Part shown: positions 1-8,051 of the stretch, in pieces
Layout of the letters: each line of letters starts with the position of its first letter
How positions within the stretch are numbered: the stretch's first letter is position 1
Assembly (NCBI RefSeq): GCF_005860765.1
Contig: NZ_VCEI01000025.1
Location: forward strand, 930,001 to 994,000
DNA length: 64,000 nucleotides
Reading direction: 5' to 3'
From: Dyadobacter sediminis
Lineage (GTDB): Bacteria; Bacteroidota; Bacteroidia; Cytophagales; Spirosomataceae
Position numbers and translations under genes: made by a program
The notes under the pieces: model-generated
What the model was told of the DNA's origin: nothing
Seen by the model: only the letters and a program-made list of their open reading frames with translations
The model's database searches: none

Positions 1-2
1 AA

Positions 3-377
3 TTATATTATTACTCCGAGGTCAGTTTGCCGTGGCCGCTGGAAAACCGGGATTTTGTAGCACACCTCATGGTATCGCAGGACAAAGTATCCAGGGTAGT
101 CACGGTTGACGGACCGGTTGTTGCCGGTATGGTCCAGAACAAAGAGGGTGTTGTGCGGGTGATGAGTTCCAAAGGCATGTGGGTGATCACGCCGGTGAAC
201 GGCGGACAAATAAAACTGGTGTATACCCTGCATGTAGATCCGGGCGGAGCTATTCCGGCCTGGGCTGTTAATTTGTTTGCTGCACAGGGACCTCTGGAAA
301 CGTTTAAAAATATGAAAGAACAACTGAAAGCAAGTAAATACAGGAATGCTTCACTGCCTTTCATCCTCAATGGCTAA
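3..377 (+). CDS. START-like lipid-binding domain protein, C-terminal part
   Basis: The reading frame is open to the left edge of the window, so this is the 3' part of a longer gene; an internal TTG at 27 is not a real start. About 124 residues are visible. The text begins with a YYYSEVSLPWPL stretch and continues through NRDFV and a mixed beta/alpha pattern that ends in a long C-terminal helix (LETFKNMKEQLKASKY). This resembles the last two thirds of a START/SRPBCC helix-grip domain, which makes a hydrophobic pocket for a lipid or other small ligand. No ligand can be named. The following gene is 172 bp away on the same strand and is probably transcribed separately. Function is inferred from fold-like motifs only. 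Confidence 0.6.
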   Translation, partial: LYYYSEVSLPWPLENRDFVAHLMVSQDKVSRVVTVDGPVVAGMVQNKEGVVRVMSSKGMWVITPVNGGQIKLVYTLHVDPGGAIPAWAVNLFAAQGPLETFKNMKEQLKASKYRNASLPFILNG

Positions 378-549
378 ATTCATCTTTACGTTTGATGCCC
401 GAATGCCTCAGTAACGGTATGCAAGGTGCGGTAAAAATGGTATTTCCTTTTTTACCGCAATTCGTGTAAAAGCCTTGTAGCCAATTTCTGCAGACTTGCA
501 TTAGATTGCTTAACTTGCCACTTATTAACCAAGTAATCTTTTATCAGAT

Positions 550-3066
550 TTGTCTCATACCAGATTGTACCCGTTTTTAGCTGGCGGAGGCCAGATGGGA
601 GAACTTACCCGAAATTATAACTGGTCAGCTTTATCTGTCGGCACCCCCGGTGAATGGCCCCGGAGCCTACGCACACTGATCCGGATGATGTTGTCAAGCC
701 CGCTTCCGATGGCTGTTTTGTGGGGTGACGAACTGATCACCTTTTACAACGACGCATTCAGGCCGGTTCTGGTCAGCGCTGAGCAGCACCCTTCCTTTTT
801 GGGAAAGCATGGGCAGGAAAGCTGGGCCGAATACAGGCCGGAATTCAAACCGCTCATACAATCCGTTATGGCCGGAGGCGAAGCAGCCAGCTTTCAGGAA
901 ACTCAGCAGATATCTGACCAAAACCCGACTGTAAACCGTACTTACACCTTCAGTCCGCTCGCTGACGATGCGGATATCATAAAAGGCGTTCTGGTGACTT
1001 GCTCCAAATCTGAAAACGCTGAAAGCAGTACGGATCAGGTTGATCCTTTGCAGAAATGCTTTCAGAACCTGATCGGCGATGCGCTTTCAGGTATTTTGGT
1101 ATTGAGTATGCCTGAAAAGAAGGTCATGATCGTGAATGAAACTTTTGCGCGGCTTGTCGGCTTGCAAGCCGATGAGCTTCGGGGTCAAAACCTGTCTGCT
1201 GTTTTTCCTGCGGTTCACAGTAGTTTGCCGGAGCTGGCCGACCGAGTGTTTTCAACAGGTCAGACACAGTATCTTTATGCTCAGCCTTGTTCCGTTTTTA
1301 ACGCAGAGGCGGGTCTGGAAAAGTTTCTGGATCTGGTGTTCCAGCCTTTTACAGGACAAGTGGGACAAATTACCGGAGTGACCATAACCTGTCATGATGT
1401 AACCCGGCAGGTGCTGGACAGCCGGAAACTGCAGAGAAGTGAGGCCCGCCTGCGCAGTCTGGTGGAAAGCGCCCCTTTCCCGATTGGCGTATATGTAGGG
1501 CCGGAGATGACGATCCGGCTTGTAAACCAGTCTATTATTGATATTTGGGGCAAAGGGCCGGACATTGTCGGCAAACGGTATGCAGAGGTTTTGCCCGAAC
1601 TGGCAGGCAAAGGCATCTATGAACAGCTTGACGCCGTTTACCGTACCGGACAGGCTTACTATGCACATAACCAGCGCGTGGAACTGATGATCGAAGGTGA
1701 ACTAAAGCCTTTTTATTTTAAATACACCTTTACACCACTTTTTGATCATGACGGAAAAGTGTACGGGGTAATGAACACCGCCGCGGATGTAACAGATCTG
1801 GTCGTTTCCCAGCAGCAGCTTCAGGAAGCGGAAGCCGGTTTAAGGGGCGCGATTGAACTGGCGCAGCTGGGCTCCTGGGAACTGGACCTCCGTACGGGAC
1901 TTGTGAACTACTCCGAAGTGATCCAGTCCTGGTTCGGTTTTGATCAGACGTCCGTAGCTCTTTCACAGGTTTATAATCCTATCCACCCGCAGGACAGGGA
2001 AATCGTGGAGCAAGCCATTGGCAAGGCTCTGGAAGCAGGTTCCGCGGGAATATACGATGCAGAGTACCGGCTCGTCACATACCTTACCGAAGTGGAACGC
2101 GTTGTTCATGCCCGGGGCAAAGTTTTGTACGATAGTCAGGGCCAGGCATATAAACTTGCAGGTACGGCGCAGGATGTTACTGCCGAACGTCGGCGTGAAG
2201 AGGAACTCGAGCATCTGGTACAGCTAAGGACAAGGGAGCTGGCAGCACTGAATGAAGAACTGGCATCACTCAATGAAGAGCTGGCAGCCCATAATGAAGA
2301 GTACCTCGCCGTAAATGAAGAACTTGAAGAAGCCAACCGGCGGCTGCTGCGATCCAATGAGAACCTGCAGCAATTTGCTTATGTGGCCAGCCATGACCTG
2401 CAGGAACCGCTCCGGAAAATCCAGCAGTTCGGGGATATTCTCATAAGCCGGTATATGGCCGAAATTGGAGAAGGGGCAGCCTATCTGCAGCGTATGCAGG
2501 CAGCGGCCAGCCGCATGTCTGCACTGATCCGTGACCTGCTTGATTTTTCCAGTATTTCCACCTACCGTGAAGACCCCAAAGTAATTAATCTTAATGATAT
2601 TGTTGCTGCGGTGCTCATGGATTTGGAATTGATCGTTACTGAAACCGGAGCCCGGCTGCAAGTAGGCAAATTGCCCGTTGTACAGGGCAATGCCCTGCAA
2701 TTTGGCCAACTGTTCCAGAACCTTTTGAGCAACGCCCTTAAATTCCGGCGTCCTGACCAACTTCCTGTCATTCAGGTTTATTCCGAAATTGTGATGTTCA
2801 GTGAGTTGCCAACTTCGTTAAAACCTGCGCGGCAGGCCGGCAAATACCACCGGATTGAAATTACAGACAACGGGATTGGCTTTGACGATAAGCATGCTAA
2901 CCGAATTTTTCAGGTGTTCCAGAGATTGCATGGAAAAAATGAGTATGCCGGTACGGGTATCGGACTGGCTATTTGCGAGAAAGTGGTTTCCAATCATGGC
3001 GGTGCGATCAGTGCATCCGGTCGGGTAGGACAGGGAGCAACATTTGTCATTTACTTGCCGGTTTAG
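550..3066 (+). CDS. Multi-PAS sensor histidine kinase
   Basis: A soluble sensor kinase of 838 residues with no obvious membrane segment. An N-terminal PAS-like region (about 30-150, with LWGDELITFYNDAF) is followed by three PAS domains (about 168-285, 295-415 and 426-545). Next comes a strongly charged heptad coiled coil built on NEELA repeats (about 545-605), then a HisKA domain with phospho-acceptor His615 in ASHDLQEPLRK. The HATPase domain has its N box (NLLSNALKF), G1 (DNGIG) and G2 (GTGIGLAI). The start is a TTG; the only in-frame stop-free codons upstream hold no better start, and the FLAGGGQMG opening fits the usual N-terminus of this kinase type. No response regulator is adjacent, so it is an orphan whose partner and signal are unknown. 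Confidence 0.88.
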   Translation: MSHTRLYPFLAGGGQMGELTRNYNWSALSVGTPGEWPRSLRTLIRMMLSSPLPMAVLWGDELITFYNDAFRPVLVSAEQHPSFLGKHGQESWAEYRPEFKPLIQSVMAGGEAASFQETQQISDQNPTVNRTYTFSPLADDADIIKGVLVTCSKSENAESSTDQVDPLQKCFQNLIGDALSGILVLSMPEKKVMIVNETFARLVGLQADELRGQNLSAVFPAVHSSLPELADRVFSTGQTQYLYAQPCSVFNAEAGLEKFLDLVFQPFTGQVGQITGVTITCHDVTRQVLDSRKLQRSEARLRSLVESAPFPIGVYVGPEMTIRLVNQSIIDIWGKGPDIVGKRYAEVLPELAGKGIYEQLDAVYRTGQAYYAHNQRVELMIEGELKPFYFKYTFTPLFDHDGKVYGVMNTAADVTDLVVSQQQLQEAEAGLRGAIELAQLGSWELDLRTGLVNYSEVIQSWFGFDQTSVALSQVYNPIHPQDREIVEQAIGKALEAGSAGIYDAEYRLVTYLTEVERVVHARGKVLYDSQGQAYKLAGTAQDVTAERRREEELEHLVQLRTRELAALNEELASLNEELAAHNEEYLAVNEELEEANRRLLRSNENLQQFAYVASHDLQEPLRKIQQFGDILISRYMAEIGEGAAYLQRMQAAASRMSALIRDLLDFSSISTYREDPKVINLNDIVAAVLMDLELIVTETGARLQVGKLPVVQGNALQFGQLFQNLLSNALKFRRPDQLPVIQVYSEIVMFSELPTSLKPARQAGKYHRIEITDNGIGFDDKHANRIFQVFQRLHGKNEYAGTGIGLAICEKVVSNHGGAISASGRVGQGATFVIYLPV

Positions 3067-3149
3067 TTTTTAGTAAAATGCAAGAGGTTTTTCAGGTTGT
3101 AAAAATCGACATAACCATGCTGTCAAACAGATACCGGATTGGCGGAGCA

Positions 3150-5171
3150 ATGATGCACTTTCATTGCTTTCTTCTTGTTTCATTGCTTGTTCCTGCTCTT
3201 ACGGCTTTCGGGCAAACGGATCCTGCGGAACGCTACCGCGCAAACCGCGCACCTTTAAGACCCAATCCGTATATAGAGCTGCCATTGGGAGCCATCAAGC
3301 CTCAGGGCTGGCTGAAGGAAATGCTGGTCCGTCAGAAAAACGGTGCAACCGGCCACCTCGACAAGCTTTATCCGCTTGTGATGAACGAAAGAAACGGCTG
3401 GCTGGGAGGAGACGGTGATCAGTGGGAGCGGGGCCCTTACTGGATTGACGGACTGCTGCCGCTTGCCTACATCCTGAACGACAAAGAACTGATTGCAAAG
3501 GCGCAGCCCTGGGTCGAATGGGCCATAAAATCTCAAACTCCGGACGGTTATTTCGGGCCATCGCAGGATTATCCGGGTGAGCCGGGAATCCAGAGGGACA
3601 ACAGCCGCGACTGGTGGCCGAAAATGGTCATGCTGAAGGTCCTTAAGCAATACTATTCTGCAACCAATGATCCGAGAGTTATCAAACTGATGACCGGTTA
3701 TTTCAGGTACCAGCTTCAGGAGCTGCCTTCCAAACCACTGGACCACTGGACATTCTGGGCTAAATACCGTGGCGGAGATAACCTGATGGTCGTGTACTGG
3801 CTTTATAACATTACCGGAGATAAATTCCTGCTGGAACTGGCAGATTTGCTTTACAAACAGACTTTTAACTACGATAATGCCTTCCTGAACACGGATCTGC
3901 TGTCAACGACCGGAAGCATTCACTGTGTGAATCTTGCGCAGGGCATGAAAACGCCGGCCATTTATTATCAGCATCATCCGGAGCAAAAGTATTTGTCTGC
4001 CTTGCAGAAAGGCTACGCCGACCTTCGCAAGTACAACGGCATGGCTCATGGTCTTTATGGCGGTGACGAAGCATTGCACGGAAATAATCCTACGCAGGGT
4101 TCGGAGCTGTGCAGTGCAGTGGAAATGATGTTCAGCCTGGAAAGTACGCTGGAAATTACAGGGGACGTAGCCTATGCCGACAAGCTGGAAAAAATAGCTT
4201 TCAATGCATTGCCGGCGCAAACATCCGACGATTACATGGAGCGGCAGTATTTTCAGCAGGCCAATCAGATTATGGCTACGCGGCACATCCGGAATTTTGA
4301 TCAGAATCATGGCGGTACGGATTTGGCTTTCGGCTTGCTTACCGGTTATCCGTGCTGCACATCCAATATGCATCAGGGTTGGCCCAAGTTTACACAAAAT
4401 CTGTGGTATGCAACTGCGGATAAAGGAATTGCTGCACTGGTTTATTCTCCGAGCGAAGTTCAGGCAGTAGTGGCGAACGGAACTCCGGTAAAGGTGAAAG
4501 AAGAAACAAATTATCCGTTCAGCGAAACAATCAAATTCACTCTGCAGATGGAAAATGGAAAGTCTGCAAGTTTTCCTTTTCACTTGCGTATCCCCGGATG
4601 GTGCAAAAAAGCAACGATCAGAATCAACGGCAGGAATTTTCAGGAAGCTGAAGGAAACCGGATCGTCAAAATTGCACGTGGCTGGACGTCCGGTGACGTC
4701 CTTGAATTGCTGTTGCCGATGCATGTTTCAACCGAAAGGTGGTATGAAAATTCCATGTCTGTAGAACGGGGACCGCTTACATTTGCCCTGAAAATCGGAG
4801 AAGAAACGAAGAAAGTCACAAATGAATTGGACTCCGTGCGTTACGGGGCATCCTATTACGAAGTACGGCCGACTACGCCATGGAATTACGGTGTGTTTGA
4901 AATGCAGGAAAGCAGACTGTCTGAAAGCTACAAGGTGGAAGATTCAGGAAAAGTAAGTGACTTTCCATGGAATCTTGAAAATGCACCCATTCGGATGAAA
5001 ACAAAGGCCAGACGCATTCCTTCCTGGCAGATATATAATGAAATGACCGGCCCGGTTCCGTTCAGTATGATTGATCACATTGCACCGGGACCGGAAGAGG
5101 AAATAATCCTCGTTCCATATGGCTGTACCGAGCTCAGGATTTCGCAGTTCCCGGTTGCTGGCAGAAAGTAG
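3150..5171 (+). CDS. GH127-type beta-L-arabinofuranosidase (DUF1680), secreted
   Basis: A periplasmic or exported glycoside hydrolase of about 673 residues. The frame is open further upstream and overlaps the kinase gene, but the ATG at 3150 begins a signal peptide (MMHFHCFLLVSLLVPALTAF, cleaved near GQ-TD), so this start was chosen; ATG 3117 is the alternative. An (alpha/alpha)6-barrel is suggested by GYFGPSQDYP and WWPKMVMLKVLKQYY. GH127 enzymes use a zinc-bound cysteine nucleophile. Here the matching ExC and CC motifs are Glu319/Cys321 (ELCSAVEMM) and Cys402-Cys403 (YPCCTSN), so the active site looks intact. The expected activity is release of beta-linked L-arabinofuranose, but the family includes other activities and the exact substrate is not shown. 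It stands alone with 83 bp to the upstream gene. Confidence 0.85.
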   Translation: MMHFHCFLLVSLLVPALTAFGQTDPAERYRANRAPLRPNPYIELPLGAIKPQGWLKEMLVRQKNGATGHLDKLYPLVMNERNGWLGGDGDQWERGPYWIDGLLPLAYILNDKELIAKAQPWVEWAIKSQTPDGYFGPSQDYPGEPGIQRDNSRDWWPKMVMLKVLKQYYSATNDPRVIKLMTGYFRYQLQELPSKPLDHWTFWAKYRGGDNLMVVYWLYNITGDKFLLELADLLYKQTFNYDNAFLNTDLLSTTGSIHCVNLAQGMKTPAIYYQHHPEQKYLSALQKGYADLRKYNGMAHGLYGGDEALHGNNPTQGSELCSAVEMMFSLESTLEITGDVAYADKLEKIAFNALPAQTSDDYMERQYFQQANQIMATRHIRNFDQNHGGTDLAFGLLTGYPCCTSNMHQGWPKFTQNLWYATADKGIAALVYSPSEVQAVVANGTPVKVKEETNYPFSETIKFTLQMENGKSASFPFHLRIPGWCKKATIRINGRNFQEAEGNRIVKIARGWTSGDVLELLLPMHVSTERWYENSMSVERGPLTFALKIGEETKKVTNELDSVRYGASYYEVRPTTPWNYGVFEMQESRLSESYKVEDSGKVSDFPWNLENAPIRMKTKARRIPSWQIYNEMTGPVPFSMIDHIAPGPEEEIILVPYGCTELRISQFPVAGRK

Positions 5172-5186
5172 AACAAGTCGTTTGGA

Positions 5187-5255
5187 AGCTGTTGGCTATG
5201 AGCTGTTGGCTGTTGGCGGTTAGCGGTTAGCGGTTAGCGGTTAGCGGTTAGTTTG
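5187..5255. repeat. TTAGC/GCTGTTGGC-type intergenic repeat with five tandem GCGGTTA units
   Basis: Positions 5187-5215 read as alternating AGCTGTTGGC-like units. From 5216 to 5250 there are five perfect head-to-tail copies of the heptamer GCGGTTA. The same word family recurs at 5321-5365, 6689-6726, 16962-17003, 30246-30302, 33882-33925 and 60912-60950. Exact heptamer tandems of this kind are prone to slippage, so copy number may vary between strains. Confidence 0.8.
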
Positions 5256-5320
5256 TAGTTGTGAAATGTAAGTTACTGATTTTCATTTATAAATACTTTA
5301 TGCTGCTTGTCCATTTCTGA

Positions 5321-5365
5321 CTAAAAGCTAAAAGCTAAAAGCTAGTAGCTAACAGCCAACAGCTT
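5321..5365. repeat. GCTAAAA/GCTAACAGCC intergenic repeat
   Basis: Three CTAAAAG units are followed by GCTAGTAGCTAACAGCCAACAGC. The repeat runs into the stop codon of the leftward Hsp70-like gene, so the last bases of that gene lie within it. In the opposite sense it carries the same words as the repeat at 5187-5255, giving an imperfect inverted pair around a 65 bp spacer. Confidence 0.75.
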
Positions 5366-6626
5366 ATGAATAACGATTGCGGGCGTCATAGGCAAGACCA
5401 AGTCCGACGCTGGAAAGTTTGTTTTCCTCAGACCATTCAGCCGACGGGAACAGTAACCGGAACTGCTCCTGGATAAGCGGAATTTCGGTGGAACCGCCCG
5501 TCATGATAACCAGACCGATTGCTTCCGGCGCTATACCTGCAGCCTGCAGACATTCTCCCGCCGCCTGTACAATGCGCTGCGTTTTCAAAGTGATTGCCGC
5601 ATTGAAATCTTCCCTTGCAACTTCAACCCGCAGATCCTGATCAATGAAATCCAGTGCGGCACCGTAATATTCGCTGTTTGCCAGCCCGATCTTGATCTTT
5701 TCTGTTTGTGCCAGCACGGCATGGCCCGTTTCCTGTTCAAGAACGCTGATCAGCCTGCCGTAACGTACCGGATCATGCGTTTCGCGGAGCAGTTGCTTGG
5801 CCTGAAAAATCGTCCGGTTGGTATAAAGAAAATTCACTTTGCTCCATTCGGAAAGGTCAAAATAGTGGTAAGAAGGCACTTCAAGGTTTTTGGCACCGTA
5901 AGTAGACCGGAAGCCAAGCTGCGGCATCATTTCGGCAAGGCTGAGGTCTTTGTCAAAATCATTTCCGCCAAGCCGTACGCCGGTATTTGCCAGTATATCG
6001 CTGCTTCTGTCGTGCTTGCGGGCATTTTCTCTGGACAAGCGGATGATGGTAAAGTCCGAAGTTCCGCCGCCGAGGTCTACAACAATGGCCAGTTTTTCGC
6101 CTATGACCCTTGCCTCATGTGCAAATGCCGCTGCAATCGGCTCAAACTGAAATCCTACATGCTCAAAACCCAGCTTCATGGCCACAGCTTTCAGTTCGGC
6201 TTCTGCCCGCTGATCAGCTGCCGGATCGTTATCGACAAAATGAACCGGCCGCCCCATCACAACATGCCTGAGTTCTGTTTCGCAGTGCGCTTCCGCCTTG
6301 CGCTTCATCTGATCCAGAAATGCAGCAATAATCTGATCAAATTTCATCAGTTCGCCGTTCACCATTGTTCCCTGGCGCATGGCAGGCGTTCCCAGCACGC
6401 GTTTCAGGCTTCGCATCAGTCTGCCCGGTTGCCGGGTTAAAAAGCGTTCGGTTGCCTCGCGGCCAAAAAACGCCTCATTGTCTTTCCTTGCAAAAAACAT
6501 GGCGCTGGGAATTGTAATATGATCGTTTTCAACCGGAATCAGGAAAACATGGTCATGGTTTGCAACGGCCAGACTGGAATTGGAAGTGCCGAAATCAATA
6601 CCGCAAAAAACAGAATTTGTCATCAT
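5364..6626 (-). CDS. Hsp70-family protein of the YegD type
   Basis: A 420-residue protein with the actin-like ATPase fold of Hsp70. The phosphate-1 motif is GIDFGTSNSSLAV (residues 8-20), the phosphate-2 motif is VVDLGGGTSDFTII, and the adenosine-binding motif near the C-terminus is VIMTGGSTEIPLI. It is much shorter than DnaK (about 640) and lacks the peptide-binding domain and lid, matching YegD-like stand-alone ATPases of about 450 residues, whose clients are poorly known. It probably acts in the cytoplasm as an ATP-dependent switch. It is monocistronic, faces the GH127 gene, and is bordered on both sides by the GCTA-type repeats. The start could be the ATG at 6626 or the next one at 6623. 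Confidence 0.85.
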   Translation of the reverse strand: MMTNSVFCGIDFGTSNSSLAVANHDHVFLIPVENDHITIPSAMFFARKDNEAFFGREATERFLTRQPGRLMRSLKRVLGTPAMRQGTMVNGELMKFDQIIAAFLDQMKRKAEAHCETELRHVVMGRPVHFVDNDPAADQRAEAELKAVAMKLGFEHVGFQFEPIAAAFAHEARVIGEKLAIVVDLGGGTSDFTIIRLSRENARKHDRSSDILANTGVRLGGNDFDKDLSLAEMMPQLGFRSTYGAKNLEVPSYHYFDLSEWSKVNFLYTNRTIFQAKQLLRETHDPVRYGRLISVLEQETGHAVLAQTEKIKIGLANSEYYGAALDFIDQDLRVEVAREDFNAAITLKTQRIVQAAGECLQAAGIAPEAIGLVIMTGGSTEIPLIQEQFRLLFPSAEWSEENKLSSVGLGLAYDARNRYS

Positions 6627-6688
6627 TTGGAAAATTGGGCATGCAATTTCTGATTATTTGCCGGGATTTAAAAATGGAAGTGATGATT

Positions 6689-6726
6689 GTTGGCAGTTAG
6701 CGGTTAGCTTTTAGCCATTAGCTGAC
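6689..6726. repeat. TTAGCGGTTAGC-type intergenic repeat
   Basis: GTTGGCAGTTAGCGGTTAGCTTTTAGCCATTAGCTG is made from the same words as the repeats at 5.2, 5.3, 17.0, 30.2, 33.9 and 60.9 kb. It lies in the divergent region between the Hsp70-like gene and the isomerase-like gene, within 75 bp of the former's start. Confidence 0.65.
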
Positions 6727-6893
6727 CGTTTTCGGCTGCTAATGTATCGGATCTTTGCGTTTAGCTTATGATTGACAGCCAAAGGCCAAATGCCAAAAAA
6801 CAGCCAAAATCCCACTTTATACGGGCAAAAAGTTTTACTTCCCCGATTATAAACCTAAATTAAAGCCCTATTGCTAACCATTCACCTTTTATC

Positions 6894-7871
6894 ATGAAAA
6901 ATTCTACAGCTCCGGAAACTTCGGAATCAAGAAGAAACTGGCTTAAAAAAACATCTTTGCTGGGATCAGCTTTACTGACAGGATCGCTGGCAAATGCAGA
7001 GCCCGAAACAGCAAAGTCCCAGGTAATCAGAAGGCTGCCGATCAGTGTGTCGTCCTATTCATACTGGCCGCTGACCGGAGAAAAGTACCCGATTGAAAAA
7101 GTAATTGAAAATGCAGCCCGAATCGGTTTTGATGGAGTTGAAATCCTGCACCGCCAGATGGCCGAAGAATCAGTCAGTTACCAGAACAAACTGAAACGGC
7201 TGGCTTTTGACAATGGACTGGCGCTGCCGCTACTTTCCATTCACCAGAACTTTCTGCAGCCCGATGTGGCCAAAAGAAAGGCCGACATTGAGCATACGTA
7301 CAAATGCATCAACATGGCTTCGCAAATGGGCATTCCGTGCGTGCGGATGAATACCGGATCATGGGGAACGATCAAGAACAAAAGACAGACTGATTATTAC
7401 ACACACGGCATCGAGCCGCCGATTGAAGGTTATACCGACGAAGATGGCATCAAATGGACGATCGATGGCATGGGCGAATGCCTGCAATATGCTGAAAAAG
7501 CAGGAGTCGTGCTCGCACTGGAAAATCACTGGGGCCTTTCTTCCAACATAGAATATCTGCTGAGAATGTACAACGCACTTAAAAGCTCGCCTTCCATGGG
7601 ACTGAATGTGGATACGGGCAATTTTGTAGGTGAACCGTACGCCGGCCTTGAAAAACTGGCTCCTTATGCCACTATCGTGCAGGCCAAAACATACTATGGC
7701 GGCGGAACTTTCTATGACAAGGAAATGGATTATACGCGGATTGGAAAAATTTTCCAGAAGGCGAATTACAAGGGATTTGTTTCTCTTGAAATGGAAGGAA
7801 AGGAAAATCCGGACGTATCCGTACCCAAAAGTCTGGAACTGCTCAGAAAGGCATTCACTTTTATGGCCTGA
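6894..7871 (+). CDS. Exported TIM-barrel sugar isomerase/epimerase-like protein
   Basis: A 325-residue protein of the AP-endonuclease-2/xylose-isomerase-like TIM barrel superfamily. The N-terminus has a twin-arginine type signal (SRRNWLKKTSLLGSALLTG), so it is probably exported folded, with a metal already bound. Barrel motifs are GFDGVEILHRQ, MNTGSWGT, LALENHWG (a likely metal-binding Glu), LNVDTGNF and FVSLEMEG (a second acidic ligand). Relatives are called hydroxypyruvate isomerase-like or sugar phosphate isomerase/epimerase, but many exported Bacteroidota members act on keto sugars or have no known activity. The substrate is therefore left open. It is followed 22 bp later by a strong terminator and stands alone. 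Confidence 0.78.
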   Translation: MKNSTAPETSESRRNWLKKTSLLGSALLTGSLANAEPETAKSQVIRRLPISVSSYSYWPLTGEKYPIEKVIENAARIGFDGVEILHRQMAEESVSYQNKLKRLAFDNGLALPLLSIHQNFLQPDVAKRKADIEHTYKCINMASQMGIPCVRMNTGSWGTIKNKRQTDYYTHGIEPPIEGYTDEDGIKWTIDGMGECLQYAEKAGVVLALENHWGLSSNIEYLLRMYNALKSSPSMGLNVDTGNFVGEPYAGLEKLAPYATIVQAKTYYGGGTFYDKEMDYTRIGKIFQKANYKGFVSLEMEGKENPDVSVPKSLELLRKAFTFMA

Positions 7872-7893
7872 AAAGCCTTTGAATCCCTGAATC

Positions 7894-7937
7894 AAAAAAG
7901 AGAAGCGCGCTGCATTCGTAAAGTGCTTCTCTTTTTT
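7894..7937 (+). terminator. Strong intrinsic terminator
   Basis: A perfect 13 bp stem (AAAAAAGAGAAGC pairing with GCTTCTCTTTTTT) around an 18 nt loop, ending in a T run. It closes the isomerase-like gene. Because the A/T arms are symmetrical it could also work leftwards. Confidence 0.9.
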
Positions 7938-8051
7938 ATGTGTAATCAGGAATTCACCGGTCAGGATTCTTTACGATTATACCACCCGCAGGATAGCATG
8001 AATTTCTTTAATGCTTCTTATATTTACATTATGTATATATAAATATTTAAT

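Noticed and set aside
2973..3149. N-terminal extension of the GH127 gene overlapping the kinase
   Set aside because: The ATG at 3150 (or 3117) gives a proper signal peptide and avoids a 90 bp overlap.
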